Shown piece by piece: positions 22,226 through 34,889 of a stretch of DNA of 64,000 nt. Numbering within the stretch: position 1 is the first letter of the stretch; each line of letters starts with the position of its first letter. The notes under the pieces are model-generated. The model was not told where the DNA came from, made no database searches, and worked only from the letters and a program-made list of their open reading frames with translations. Both the position numbers and the translations under genes were made by a program. This DNA comes from Talpa occidentalis (Eukaryota; Chordata; Mammalia; Eulipotyphla; Talpidae): contig NW_023601433.1 in NCBI RefSeq assembly GCF_014898055.3, positions 24,789,641-24,853,640 on the forward strand. The letters run 5' to 3'.

Positions 22226-23305
22226 CTGAAAAATCCAAATCCTTATATTTTATTTTTGCCTAAATAATTTGCACTTTAAAAACAAATGTTGCCATAACAT
22301 GAATTTCCCATAAAACAATGTTATAACACTCAAAACGTGTTGGCGCATACCTACTATTTACAATTAGGGGTTTAAAAGTGTGGTAAAGAAGCCCATGTTT
22401 CCGGGAGGGTTCCTAATAAGTAATTCAAAGCAGGGAGGGTGGGCAGTGTTGGAGGCGGCTTCAGGGATAATGCCAAGCATTTCCTTTCACTATCCGTACA
22501 CATTTCACTCAGTACCTCTTACAGTTAAACCTTTGGCACTGAAGATTAACTTAGAACAACAACTTCTAGGGGAGAACAGGAGAGCTGCCTGGTGGCTGAC
22601 TAAAGAGAACTAAACAGCTCCAAGGAAAACAAAGCCCCTAATATTGTTACAAAGGCACTGGTGTTGAGATCTACCCATTTGGGCTTCCACACACCTCCTC
22701 AAGCAGAAGCAGAACCCAATATTTATTTGTAGTCAGTCTGTAAATGATACTACCCTTCACCTCCTGCAGCTTTCCTCATTTCACTTGTAGGCCTTTCTGG
22801 AGAGCAGAAAATCTAAAACTGTGAAGGATAATTTGTCTCAGGGTGCCCTCTAGTAATAGTGTCAAAGATCACATTAAGAAAATTAATTCACCAGTAACCA
22901 AACTGTGCTAAGTGTAGTGATACTTGAAGACCACTTGAATTAAAATGGTAATCTTCAAAAAAATAAACTCATTAATATTTCTACTGGGAGAATTATGACA
23001 AGCAATTTTATAACAATAACACTATTTAAGTTATAAAGTTTCAAATATCCTTATCTTAAAGTCTATTAGATCAGGTTAACTAGATGAAATTATTTAGGGC
23101 TAAAAATTAAGTCATGTAAAATCAACAAAAGAGGAGATTCAAACAGTCCTGCAGCAACATTTTAAAGATAAGTTCACTTATTAACATTATTTTCCAAATA
23201 ATAACCTCTTAGTAATTACATGAACCTGGATCTATAACAATTATGCTTTAGAGGTAAATAAGTGAACTAAGTTTCTTTCCCATAATTCCTGTTTTTACAA
23301 CTTAC
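22226..23305 (-). other. Intron of the ANKRD26-like gene
   Basis: AT-rich, with no embedded mobile element recognised. Bounded by a cttac (gtaag) donor at 23301-23305 and the acceptor at 22226-22230. Confidence 0.65.
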
Positions 23306-23508
23306 GTGTTTACGGTAATTTGCAATGATTTTCTAGAGTTTGATTCTTCTAGATAGAGTTGCATGTATTTTCCCAATTTTATTCTCTGTGACTCTAATTC
23401 AGTTTTCAGTCTGCAATTTTCAGTTTCCAAATTTGTATTTTTGACTTCCATTTGACTTATTGAAGTAGTCTGAGTATCTCCAAACAGTTCTTGGGGTTCT
23501 ATTTGTGC
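23306..23508 (-). CDS. ANKRD26-family gene, coiled-coil exon
   Basis: A 203-bp exon (67 codons plus 2 bases) is open throughout, with acceptor ttctttag and donor AC|gtaag. It encodes ELFGDTQTTSISQMEVKN followed by a heptad-rich coiled coil containing KYMQLYLEESNSRKSLQ, the counterpart of a well-conserved phrase near the C-terminus of ANKRD26 and its paralogues. It ends in phase 2 and the next exon (22225) restores the frame. Clean splice sites and absence of indels suggest this part of the gene is, or was until recently, under selection. Assignment to the family is firm; which paralogue is not determined. Confidence 0.85.
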
Positions 23509-25288
23509 CTAAAGAAAATTAAAAAACATTTTAAATGCTTATAATCTGGTTAATTATACAAGTTTCTTTCTGAGTCAGTGATTCAGAGAGCAATTTCAAA
23601 CATGAAGGACCTCCCTGGTGGCATAGGGGTTAAGTTATCAGTTCTATCACTGTGACCTGAGTTTGATCCCTGGCCAGGAAGCTAACCCACACATGGTGCA
23701 ACAGACCTTTCCTATCTCACCTGCTGTTCCCCTTAGCAGTGTATTTCAGTAAATCTACCTGTTCTGCTCCCAATTCTGTCTCTGGTGAATCTCTTAAATC
23801 ATCACCCCCGCCAACTGTACCTCTGGCCTACACTCCGGTTCTTCTAAGCAAAAATAAATTTAAAAAAATTGAAATTTTTTAAAAAATTTTTCAAATGTGA
23901 AAAAGTTAGTTTAAAAATACCAATATCAACTGAATTTATTGTGAATTATAGAAATGAAATTGAATCATGCCCATAGTTGTACTCATGTAATTTGATAATC
24001 CAAAGAATAATAGAATCAATTTTAAAAGATGGTAATTGAACAATATAAATTAAGAATAGTCTGACAGCATGGTACTACTTTTAAATCATCATATTTTCTT
24101 GCAGCTACCTAAATAAGATATTTCTGTTCCTGATTTTATATCAATATGACTTTATTATGTTAATAATATACAATGCTAACATGTGTACTTTGAAAAATAT
24201 CATCCATTGACCTTCTTTATCATACAACTTCTTGTTTACTGAATTCAGTTCAAGTAATAGAAGTTGTTATCCTCTTGCCTAAACTGCTATGTAGCTTAGA
24301 CAACAGATTCAAACCCCTAACCATTCTTCCCTGATCAATTTGCAAAACTTGACAACCCACTGAAACTCTCAAAGGGAAGTGGAGATGGAGGTGAGACTAA
24401 TGGTGGCAAATTCCACACTGGGGAACATTTTCCCTCTTTTGTATTAGATCTTTACATTAACTTCAATTCTCGGCTTAAATCCTTCTGTCTCAGAATAAAA
24501 GTGAAGACATTCCAATGGCCTTCAAGACACTTAGGACTCTGCCTCCACCTACCTTCCTGACCTCAACCCCTACAAATTTTCCCTCCTACACTGCCACCCC
24601 TCATTTGTCTGAAAATGGGGGTCTGGGGCCAAAGTAACATATCACAGAGTTATACAATTCTCTTAGTGTTGGATAATCTAGGTCCAAATGATAATAATTG
24701 AGCCTTAAAATGAGAATTATGAGAAATTATTTATAAAAATGTTCAAAGTATAAATCACAGTGAGAAGATTAAATCAGAATTTTGCCAACATTTGTCTCAA
24801 ATTATAATTTCATGAAAAATAGATGCCTTTAAAGTGCTGAGCAGGTCTTTAGAACACATAATTTGAGACTAAAATATTTTCAAATTCAATTCAAACTGAC
24901 ATGAGTAAAAATAAAGCTATATCAACTGTTATCTAAAATAACCAAAAAAAAAAAAATAGTAAAGTTCTGAAAGAAAAGTTCTATGAGATGCAGCCTCTAC
25001 ATCTCAGTTCATCTGAAAAATCTGGAAAACCTTGACTGTCAAGGTAATACACTTACTTGACTATTAATTCCAAAATATTCATTTTAGGTATGAGCAATTT
25101 TACCTCCCTGCCTCATCATAGTACAAAACTGGGATTACAAAGATTCATATTTTTATTTTAGCAGAATGACAAAGTTATTAATATCAGTCTGTACCTATTG
25201 ACAACTTATTGTTTGGCCTTTTAAAATTTCATAGGTGAGATTAGAGAAAACAAAGACTCTGAGGAGACCTACAAATAGTCCAAGGTCA
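23509..25288 (-). other. Intron of the ANKRD26-like gene
   Basis: Contains the SINE at 23609-23866; the rest is AT-rich with no recognised exon. The exons expected between this coiled-coil exon and the large one at 32.5 kb were not found. Confidence 0.55.
23609..23866 (+). mobile_element. tRNA-derived SINE (plus)
   Basis: Head gacctccctggtggcatagg and the common body with a diverged tail. An older copy; no clear target-site duplication. Confidence 0.88.
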
Positions 25289-26285
25289 GCTGGTAAGCTT
25301 GTGTGGAAAAGCGGTGCACTTGAAAAGCATACGCGGGATGCAACTGCCCAGGTCCCCGAGCCTGCGACCTAGGCTTGAGGGAAGATGCTCAGGAGCCCTC
25401 ATTGAGGTGAATCTCCCTCACTAAGTAATCAGGCACACGGATATGGGAGCAGGGTGCAAAAGGCACCATTTCTGCAGACACTGAACTGGGCTACAGCCCG
25501 CATCCTAGACCTGAGGGTTTTGGAACTGAGACCCGGGGCATGAAATTTGGGGCATGGGAACCTCACAATGGTGGGGCACAAGGCAGACGCAGACCCCCAT
25601 GCCGTTGAGGCACTCCACGTCACTCCCACGGGGTAAAAAATACAGTTCCCTAAGGTCACTAGCAAAGAGCTCTGGGGCCAACTAGCGACCAGAAAAAAAT
25701 CACCAACACCCTATAGTTGGAAACCCTCTCTCAGGCACTGAGAGCATGTGGGCCACACAAACGGGGATAAGGAGGGAAATAAGGTGCGGAGCAAGACCCC
25801 ATCGTGGAACTGAGAGCTAGGCACAGGATCCAGGGCGTGGGACGTGCCATAGCAGTGGGCACTGCACAGGGTGACAGCCAGTGTTTTGGATCTGATAGCC
25901 CAGGAACTGAGACATAGAGTGCAGAATTCAGGGTGCGGGATTCATACAGCAGTGGAAGAACACCGGGTGAACACAGGGCAGACACAGCACCCAGCTTGAA
26001 TAAGAGCCCGTGTTGTGATGCTCCCCTCTGCACCCCCTCTGCTACTCAGAGAACCACTCGGAAAAAGCACGGGTCAGCAAGTATGGGCCTCTGGTGCCAC
26101 CTCGCTACCAGAACTAAATCACTAACTAGCTGATTCTCTGTTGGAACTGAGTAAATATAGAGGGAGGGAATGTAAGGGACAGAGCCCAGCTCACAGCATC
26201 AACGCCGGGTGGAGTTTTGGCCTACCAGTGCTGGTCTCAGTCTGGTAAACAGTTTCCGACACCCTTAAAGGAGCACTCCAAAGAG

Positions 26286-27656
26286 ATGCCCACCAACACC
26301 AGTGGCACAGCGTCCCAACGCATAGAACTAATTAGAAAGCAAACAACAGGGAGAAGAAAAAACATAAATAACCGGGCCTCCCCGGTGGCGCAGCGGTTGA
26401 GCGCTGGGTTGCGAAGCTGCCGGCGACCTCTGTGACGCAGCGGTTCGATCCCCAGCTGCTCCCCGGCCACCGGAGGAGGGTCCCACATGGCGTGCAGACC
26501 TCTCCTGCTGCCCGCTGCTCCCCTCAGCAGTGTACTTTGGTCCTTCTTCCTGCTCTGCTCCCCGCTCTGGCTCTGGTGAATTCTCTTGCCCTCCCGCACT
26601 TCTGACTGTACCCAGTGCATGTATAAACAAAACAAACATATAAATAAATAAAAACATGCCTCTATAAATAAAAAAAAAAAATGTGTTTAAAAAAAAAAAA
26701 AAGAAAAAACATAAATAACCAAGCAAGCCCACAGGAGGACACAACACAAAAAGAAATACAGTCACCAGAACTCAACAATGACACGGAAGAACTTCTCGGC
26801 CTATCAGATAGGGAATTAATAATCATCCTGATTAAAAAGCAGAAAGAAAATCAAAAGGAAAGAAAATGATTTGAGACAAATAATCACTGAACTGAAGAAT
26901 GAAACTTAAGAAAGGAATGAGACCTAAGAAAGGAAAGAAAAGAAATGCAGGAGATAAAAAGATTACTAGAGGAGATAAAACTCTGGGAAAAGCAATGAAA
27001 AAAGAATCGATGAAATGGAAGAACAGATTAGTACTATCGAAGATACAGAAATAAAAAGAGCAAAAAGAGAAAAGGAGAGAGAAGTGCAAATGAAACAGTA
27101 TATGGAGACTCTTAGACAATTATCAGACTCCATGAAGAGAGGAAATGTAAGAGTTATAGGCATTCCAGAAGGTGAGGAGAGAGACAAAGGAACTGAGAAA
27201 TTATTCAAGGAGATAATTGAAGAAAACTTCCCAAGCATGAAAAAGGAAATGAATATAGACATACAAGAAGTGAGAAGAACTTCCAGTTACCATAATGAAA
27301 AGAAAATCACAGCAAGATACCTAGTAGTAAGCTTGAAAGTGTCCAAGACAAGGAAAAAATAATGAAACTGGCAAGGAGGAAGAAAAGATAACTTATATGG
27401 GAAAACCAATCAGGTTAACTTCTGACTTCTTCGAAGAAACATTACGGGCAAGAAAAGAATGGAATAACATATTCAGCAAACTTCAACACAGCAAACATCA
27501 ACCAGAATACTTTACCCTGAAAAACTCTCCTTCCTCTACGAAGGAAAAATATGAACCTTCTCAGACGAACAGAAACTCCAGAAATTCATTACAACTAAAC
27601 CCCCACTCCAAAAAATTCTACAAGAAGTCCTAAAGCCAAAACCAACAGAGGAATGA
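26286..27656 (+). pseudogene. L1 ORF1 (RNA-binding chaperone), disrupted
   Basis: ORF1p is the trimeric RNA-binding protein of the L1 ribonucleoprotein: coiled coil, RRM and C-terminal domain. The ATG at 26286 aligns with the ORF1 start at 55145. The SINE at 26374-26700 interrupts the first ~30 codons. The coiled coil (around 27015-27120) and the RRM-region phrase VRVIGIPEGEERDKG (~27150) are readable, but several indels and stops intervene. The ancestral stop is at 27654-27656. Confidence 0.88.
26374..26700 (+). mobile_element. Young tRNA-derived SINE nested in L1 ORF1
   Basis: An intact head (gggcctccccggtggcgcag), body and long A-rich tail with internal (taaa)n. A perfect 20-bp target-site duplication aagaaaaaacataaataacc is present at 26354-26373 and 26701-26720. 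Perfect duplication and low divergence mark it as much younger than its L1 host. Confidence 0.97.
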
Positions 27657-27708
27657 ACAAGAAGAACAGAATAAAGCAAGGAATAAAATCACAAAAAAGC
27701 CAAACAAA

Positions 27709-30700
27709 ATGGCAAACACAGAAGCCAACATATCAATATTAACTCTAAATGTAAATGGATTAAACTCATCAATAAAAAGACACAGAGTAGCAGGCTGGAT
27801 TAAAAAAACAAAATCCAACCTTCTACTGTCTCCAGGAAACACATTTAACCACAAAAGATAAACACAGACTGAAAGTAAAAGGGTGGAAAACAATCCTACA
27901 AGCAAATGGACCAAAAAAGAAGGCAGGAACAGCCATACTTATATCAGATGAAATAGACTTCAAATTAAAAAAAGTAAAAAGAGACATAGATGGACACTAC
28001 ATTATGATCAAGGGGACAATATATCAGTAATATATAATACTCATCAACATATACTCACCAAATGAAGGGGCACCAAAATATATTAGACAATTATTATCAG
28101 CTCTGAAAACAGATATTAAAGAAAATACATATATAATGGGAGACTTCAACACCCCACTCTCACCAACCGACAGATCAACAAGACAAAAAATAAACAAAGA
28201 CACTACAGACCTAAATAAAGACATAGAACTCACAGTCTTAACAGACATCTATAGGACACTGCACCCAAAAAAATCCAAGTACACATTTTTCTCAAGTGTG
28301 CATGGACCATTCTCCAGAATCAATCACATAATGGGCCACAAACAAATATCAACAGATACATGAAGATCAAAATCATTCCAACTATCTTCTCCAATCATAT
28401 AGGCATCAAGCTAGAAATAAATCATGACAAGAAAACAAGGAACCCTCTCACTTCATGGAGATTGAAATCCACACTACTGGAAGACCACTGGACCAATGAG
28501 GAGATCAAAGAAGAAATTAAAAAATACTTTGAGTTGAATGACAAGGAGGACACCACTTACCAGAATGTATGGGATGCAGCAAAAGCAGTAATAAGAGGAA
28601 AATATATAGCAATACAGGCTCACATCAACAAACAAGAAAGAACTCAAAGAAACAACCTAATCTCACATCTCAAAGAACTAGAAAAAGAACAACCAAAAAA
28701 CCCTAAAGCCAGTAGAAGAAAGGAAATAATAAAACTCAAAGCAGAAATAAATGAAATGGATATTTAAAAAAACAACCAAAAGACCAATGAAAGCAAAAGT
28801 TGGTTCTTTGAAAGAATATAAACAAAATAGACAAACCTCTAGCAAGGCTCACAAAGAAAAAAATGGGAGAAAACACATATAAATAGGATAATAAATGAAA
28901 GAGGAGAAATCACAACAGACTCAGTAGAAATCAAAAGAATAATCATAGATTACAATGAAAACTTATACGCAAACAAATTCAACAACCTAGAAGAGATGGA
29001 CAAATTCCTAGAACGATATAATCATCCAAAGCTGGACAAAGAAGAAATAGAACAACTAAACAGACCAATTACAAGCAGCGAAATTGAAGCAGTAATCAAA
29101 GCACTCCCCAAAAACAAAAGCCCAGGCTCAGATGGCTTCACAAATGAATTCTACCAAATGTTCAGCAGTGAATTAGTGCCTATCCTGCATAAACCCTTTC
29201 AAAAAATTTAAAAAGAAGAAATACTACCAAATGCATTCTACAAAGCCAACATTACACTAATAACAAAACCCAACAAAGACAGCACAAAAAAAGAAAATTA
29301 CAGGACAATCTCCCTAATGAACATTGATGCAAAAATCCTCAATAAAATCCTTGCCAACAGAATCCAACAATGCATCCATAAGATAATTCACCAAGTAGGA
29401 TTTATTCCAGGGACACAAGCATAGTTCAACATCCAAAAATCAATCAACATAACCCAACACATCAACAAAAAGAAATATAAAAACCACATGATAATATCCA
29501 TAGATGCTGAGAAAGCATTTGAGAAAGTACAACACCCATTCATGATAAAGGCCCTTGAAATTCTCGGGATACAAGGAACATACCTCAACATCATAAAGGC
29601 CATCAATGACAAGCCAACAGCCAATATCATTCTCAATGTTGAAAAGCTGAAATCATTCCCATTAAGATCTGTAACAAGACAAGGATGTCCACTCTCACCA
29701 CTGCTTTTCAACATAATACTGGAAGTCCCAGCCACAGCAATAAGACAAGAGAAAGACATACAAGGAATCCAAATAGGCAAGGAAGAATTTAAACTATCAC
29801 TATTTGTGGACGATATGATAATATACATAGAGAACCCCAAAACTCCACAGAAAAACTAATTAAACTAGGGCCTCCCCGGTGGCGCAGCAGTTGAGTGCTG
29901 GGTTTTGAAGCTGCCCGCAGCCTCTACAGCACCAGTTCGATCCCTGGCTGCTCCCTGGCCCTGGAGTGGGGTCCCACAAGGCACGCAGACCTCTCCTGCC
30001 ATGCCCACTGCTCCCCTCAGCAGTGTACTTCAGTCCTTCTGCCTGCTCTGCTGCCTGCTCTGGCTCTGGTGAATTCTCTCACCCTCCCACGCTTCTCACT
30101 GTACCCAGTGCTTGTATAAATAAAAAAAAAAACTTAAAAAAAACCCCAAAACTAATTAAACTAATCAATCAGTTTAGTAAAGTGGCATGATACAAAATCA
30201 ATGCACAAAAATCAGTAGCCTTCCTACACACAAACAATAAATCTGAAGAAGAAGAATTCAAGAAAACCATACCTTTTATTACTGAAACAAAAAAATCAAA
30301 TACTTGGGAATAAACCTAACAAAAGAGGTAAAGGACCTATACAAAAAAACAAAAAAAACAAAAAACAAACAAACAAACAAAAAAAAACTATAAAAGGCTA
30401 TTAAAAGAAATAGAAGTAGACACAAAGAAATAGAAAGACATCCCCTGCTCATGGATCGGAAGGATTAACATTACCAAAATGGCCATTGTACCAAAAGCAA
30501 TCTACAGATTCAATGCTATTCCAATTAAAATTTCAATGTCATTCTTCAAAGATATAGAAAAATATTGATGAAATTCATATGGAGCCACGAAAACACCAAA
30601 TATCCAAAACCCTCCTGAAAAAAAAAAAGAAGGGAATGGAGGAATCACACTCCCAGACTTCAAACTATACTACAAAGCAATAATAATCAAAACTGCATGG

Positions 30701-31855
30701 TATTGGAACCAGAACAGACACACAGACCAATGGAACCAAAAAGAAAACCAGAAATAAACCCACAGATTTATGGTCAACTAATCTTTGACAAAGGAGCAGG
30801 AATATGCACTGGAGCAAAGAAAGTTTGTTCAATAAATGGTGCTGGGATCACTGGGTCACTACGTGCAAATGAATGAAACTTGCCTACTAACTCACACCAT
30901 GCACAAAAACCAACTCAAAATGGATTAAAGAATTAGACATAAGACCTGAAACCATAAAATATACAGAAGGAAATATAGGCAAACCACTACATGACATGCA
31001 CCTCAAAGACATCTTTACAGACACATCGCCCAAAGCAGTGATAGTAAAGGCAAAGATAAACAGCTGGGACTACATCAGATTAGAGAGCTTCTGCACAGCG
31101 AAAGAAACAATAACTAAAACAAAGAGAAACCCCATGGACTGGGAGAAAATTTTTACACACAACACTAATGAGAAAGGACTGATCTCAAAAATTTACAGAG
31201 CTGATAAGACTCAACAAAATAAAGAAAGTAATCCAGTCAAAAAATGGACAGAAGAGCTAAAAAGAAACTTCTCCAAAGAGGAAATACAAATGGCCAACAG
31301 GCATATGAAAAAATGTTAAACATCACTTGTAATCAGGGAAATGCAAATCAAAACTACCATGAGATACCATCTCACACCAGAATGGCACATATTAAAAAAA
31401 ACTAGCAACAGCAAATGTTGGTGAGGATGTGGAGAAAAAAGAACTCTCCTGCACTCTTGGTGGGAGTACAAACTTGTCCAAACACTATGGAAAGGTGTGT
31501 GGAGATTCCTCGACCTACTAAAGATAGAGCTTCCATATGATCCAGCAATTCCACTCCAGGTATTTACCCAAAGGACACAGAAACATTAATTCCAAAGAGC
31601 ACCTGCACCCCTATGTTTATAGCAGCACTGTTTACAATAGCTAAGCTTTGGAAACAACCCAAATGCCCAAAAATAGATGACTGGATCAAGAAGATGTGGT
31701 GCATATACACCATGGAATATTACTCAGCATTCAAAAAAGATAAACACATGCAATTTGCAGCAACATGGGTGGAGCTGGAAGGGATCATGCTCAGCGAAAT
31801 AACCCAGAAAGAAAAAGAAAAATACTGGATGGTCTCACTCATAGCAGGAATCTAG
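27709..31855 (+). pseudogene. L1 ORF2 (endonuclease/reverse transcriptase), disrupted
   Basis: ORF2p nicks target DNA and reverse-transcribes L1 RNA. The reading order is complete: endonuclease region (SILTLNVNGLNSS type start, ~27735; GDFNTPLS ~28140), then the reverse-transcriptase core, including the LFVDDMI catalytic block (~29805; the younger copy has FADD, so the first alanine is changed here). The cysteine-rich C-terminal part follows, ending SLIAGI at 31852. Numerous stops and frameshifts plus the SINE at 29868-30147 abolish coding. Confidence 0.92.
29868..30147 (+). mobile_element. Young tRNA-derived SINE nested in L1 ORF2
   Basis: Full-length copy with perfect 16-bp duplication aaaactaattaaacta at 29852-29867 and 30148-30163. 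It interrupts the ORF2 reverse-transcriptase coding region just after the FADD-equivalent block. Confidence 0.96.
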
Positions 31856-32137
31856 AAAACTAAATAAGGGACCAGGAAAAAGAATAACTATAAGAAAGAA
31901 AAAATCAAAATCAACAAACAACTATGAACCAGAGACACACTATGGGGGAGGGGGAAAGGAGGGGCTGGGTCAAAATAAGGGGGTTGCAATTGTATAGGGA
32001 ACATAAAAATTAAAAAAAAAATTGAGGACAAAAAGGGTGATTAGATACGCAAATTGTAGTAAATCTCTCCAATGCAATACTACTCAGTAATAATTTTAAA
32101 AATACATGTTGATATAAAAAAGTCTATTAAAATTATT

Positions 32138-32290
32138 GAGGCACAGCAGTATATTTCAGTCATCTGCCTATCTGCTCCCCATTTTGTCTTTGGTGAATCC
32201 TCTCACCCTCCCACGCCTTGACCTGTACGCCAGCTTCTTGTATAAAATAAATAAATCTTTAAAAAAATAATAAAATAAAATAAAATAAAA
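32138..32290 (+). mobile_element. tRNA-derived SINE, 5'-truncated (plus)
   Basis: Only the 3' half is present: 'gcacagcagtatatttcagtc', 'tctttggtgaatcctctcac', then ataaataaatctttaaa and a (taaaa)n tail. Confidence 0.85.
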
Positions 32291-32509
32291 TTTCATAGGT
32301 GACTCCATGCCTTTGTATTGTGTAAAGCACCTCTCAAGTCTAATTTTATTTACTGAACACAATAGATGTTGTAAGCTGACAAAGCAAATATGATTATAGA
32401 GTCTATATATTTCTCACATTCACTAATTCATCTTTAGCCTTAACCAATTACTTCTTTTGAGTTTTCCTTCAGAAAGTTTGAAAAATATCATTCTTAATGG
32501 AATACTTAC

Positions 32510-33115
32510 TTCTCTTGCTGCTTTTTCCTCTTCATACTTATATGTTCTTATTTTTAAACGATTACATCATCAATTAACTCAACTTTGTCTTTGCTTCTCA
32601 TTTTCATTGAAGCCTCTTATAGTCCTGAAGCTGGCCTTGAATATTCACTAATATCTCCTCTTATTTGTCATTTTGTAAGCCTCATTCAGTTGCTGTTGAA
32701 GCAACATGTTTTTCCTTTGTATTTGAGGATAATCTCTCCTCTAAATGTAGCTTCTCCTCTCTTGTCCCTTGGAAATGACATTCTAGGTCTCTCTCGGACT
32801 TGTGACTTTGACCACGATCTGTACAGCAGCATCCTGTCTACGACGGCAGGATTCAACTTCTGATTTCAGTTTCTTTTTAGTTTTTCATTTCCAATTGAGT
32901 GCTTAGCAAATATTTCACACTTTAGAACAAAGAAGTTGTTCACAATGTTGAAATACCATTTTTAAGTCTTCCTCACTCAGTTGTATTGTTTCTCGCAGAA
33001 AATCATTCATTTCTTCTAAAATTTCAATGGTCTTTCTTTTTCCTTGGTTTTATTTTTCATTGTATTATTTCCAGTTTTAGCATACTGATTTCATCCTGCA
33101 AAGTGTGGCTTTTAT
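32510..33115 (-). pseudogene. ANKRD26-family large coiled-coil exon, partial, with frame breaks, cut by gap
   Basis: On the minus strand from the gap edge the codons read LQDEISMLKLEI, then in other frames EEMNDFLRETIQLSEEDLK, KLKSEVESCRRRQDAAVQ and further coiled coil. This is collinear with the large CCDC144/ANKRD26-type coiled-coil exon. It ends at an A|gtaagt donor at 32509-32504. At least four to six single-base indels interrupt it within 600 bp. Since it abuts the 100-N gap, and the other contig ends in this window also carry indel errors, sequencing error is as likely as true pseudogenisation. The 5' part of the exon is lost in the gap. Confidence 0.75.
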
Positions 33116-33215
33116 NNNNNNNNNNNNNNNNNNNNNNNNNNNNNNNNNNNNNNNNNNNNNNNNNNNNNNNNNNNNNNNNNNNNNNNNNNNNNNNNNNNNN
33201 NNNNNNNNNNNNNNN
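33116..33215. other. Assembly gap (100 N)
   Basis: Exactly 100 Ns, the conventional placeholder for a gap of unknown size. It cuts the large coiled-coil exon of the ANKRD26-like gene. The two flanks do not repeat each other. Confidence 0.99.
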
Positions 33216-34880
33216 GTACATTTCTCAGTCACTCATCCATACCTTAAACAGATACATACATATTGAGTACCTACAAAGTGGAAAAAAATATATTAAACTC
33301 TGCAGACAGAACAGATGGGAACACTGGCTCTTATTTAGCATAAGGGACAGATAAAGTTTAGCGTAAAGTCTAAATTCATACAGATACTACAAGAAAACAA
33401 AATTCTATGCTCACATGACAGCACTTGATCTAGAGTAGGCCCAGGGAAGAGGTCCCTGAGGAACAGACTGTTGCCCTGAGGAATGAAGAAGAAGCAGAAA
33501 GCAAAGGAGAAAGAAAGCCACTCTAGGTAGGGGACAACATGTGCTGAAGTTTTATTACAATCTGCTTCTAGCCAAGAGAAAGTAACAGGTACTAATTTAC
33601 CCTCCTACCTGAAACAAGCAAAAACAAAACAGAAAAAAAAATACAATAAAAAATAATGATTTTTCAAGACAAAGAACTTCAGGTAATGAAAGACAACGCC
33701 CCAGCAGATCTCTAGCTTAAGATAATTTCCAGATCATGACACAGGGAGAAGGTACTAAGGTGACGTCTACCAGATACTCTTAGGTGAGATGATGAAATTG
33801 AGGGTCTGGTGAAACCAAGAAGATAGAGATCACAGGTCAGATCACTGAAGAGAAAAGGAAGATCAAGAAAGAGCTCTGAAGATCTACAGAGGGGCCTTCT
33901 GGAGTATTCAACAGAGTAATAAGCAGTGAATTCATATGAAGAAGCCACCTGAGACCAAGGAGAAAAAATATCTGAAAAGAATAAACTGCACCAGAAATAG
34001 TGGTGCTTCCTTTAGCTAGTTTGGAAAAATTCATAATTAACAGGGCAATGAATAGAGCAGTGAGAAAGGTCTTGCCTTGGTATTGGGAAATAATTAGCCT
34101 GAGGGCATTACTCTGGATTCACCCAACAGATGAAAAGAGCAAGACAATGAAGGATCAAACTGTTTATAAGTAACTTAACTAAAAAAAAGAAAAAGAAGAA
34201 GAGTAAAGTCATGGAAGCTATTTTTTTCCCAAATAAGTAGCAGATTATATGAAAAATATAATGAGATTATATGAGATTATATGAAAAATATAATCTCAGA
34301 GATGACAAATATTCTGGTTGGGAATAAACATATATTACAATCAAACACACACACAAAAGACTAGTAAGGATGACCTTGGTGAACTGTGAGAAAAATTTTA
34401 AATGGCCATGATACAATTCTCCAAAGAGTTAGGGGAACGAAAAAAAAAAGTATTTTGAAAAAATGACCACAAACTTTCTAAACTTCATGAGAACTGTAGT
34501 TCCACAGGCCGAGGTAGTATCTGTGTAGGACAGGAGAAACAAAAGTAAACTGCTGTAATTTTGTCATACTGCATACGATATGGTATAGTAGTACTTGAAT
34601 GTGGACAGTGATAAGTTAGTCTCACACTATAAACACTACAACCACCACTAAAAGAGTGAAACAAAAGAGTTATAGCTAATTATCTAATATAAGGAAATAA
34701 ACTAAGTCATACAAATCACTTGATATTCTAGAAGGAAACAAAAGAAGGGGAACAAAGAGCTGGTGAGGCAAACAGAAATCAATCAGCATGATAACAGATT
34801 AAACCTAACTGTATATATATATATATATATATATATAAATTACATTAAAAGAAAATCATATGAAAACTTCAATGTAAAGG
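33216..34880. other. Presumed intron of the ANKRD26-like gene, nothing recognised
   Basis: AT-rich sequence with a (TA)n run at 34812-34836. I looked for the exons that should follow the 133-bp exon in this family and found none, so they are probably in the gap or too diverged. Confidence 0.45.
34812..34836. repeat. (TA)n microsatellite
   Basis: About twelve TA units. Confidence 0.95.
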
Positions 34881-34889
34881 CATATGATC

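Larger units (their letters stand above)
25289..32022 (+). mobile_element. LINE-1, nearly full length, decayed, carrying two nested SINEs
   Basis: From 'ctggtaagcttgtg' this follows the 5' UTR of the L1 at 53.8 kb, starting roughly 450 bp inside it. It continues through ORF1 (26286 onward), ORF2 (27709-31855) and a 3' UTR to an A-run at ~32012-32022. Without the SINEs it is about 6.1 kb. Frameshifts and stops break both ORFs. It sits antisense in an intron of the ANKRD26-like gene. No target-site duplication could be recognised. Confidence 0.93.
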
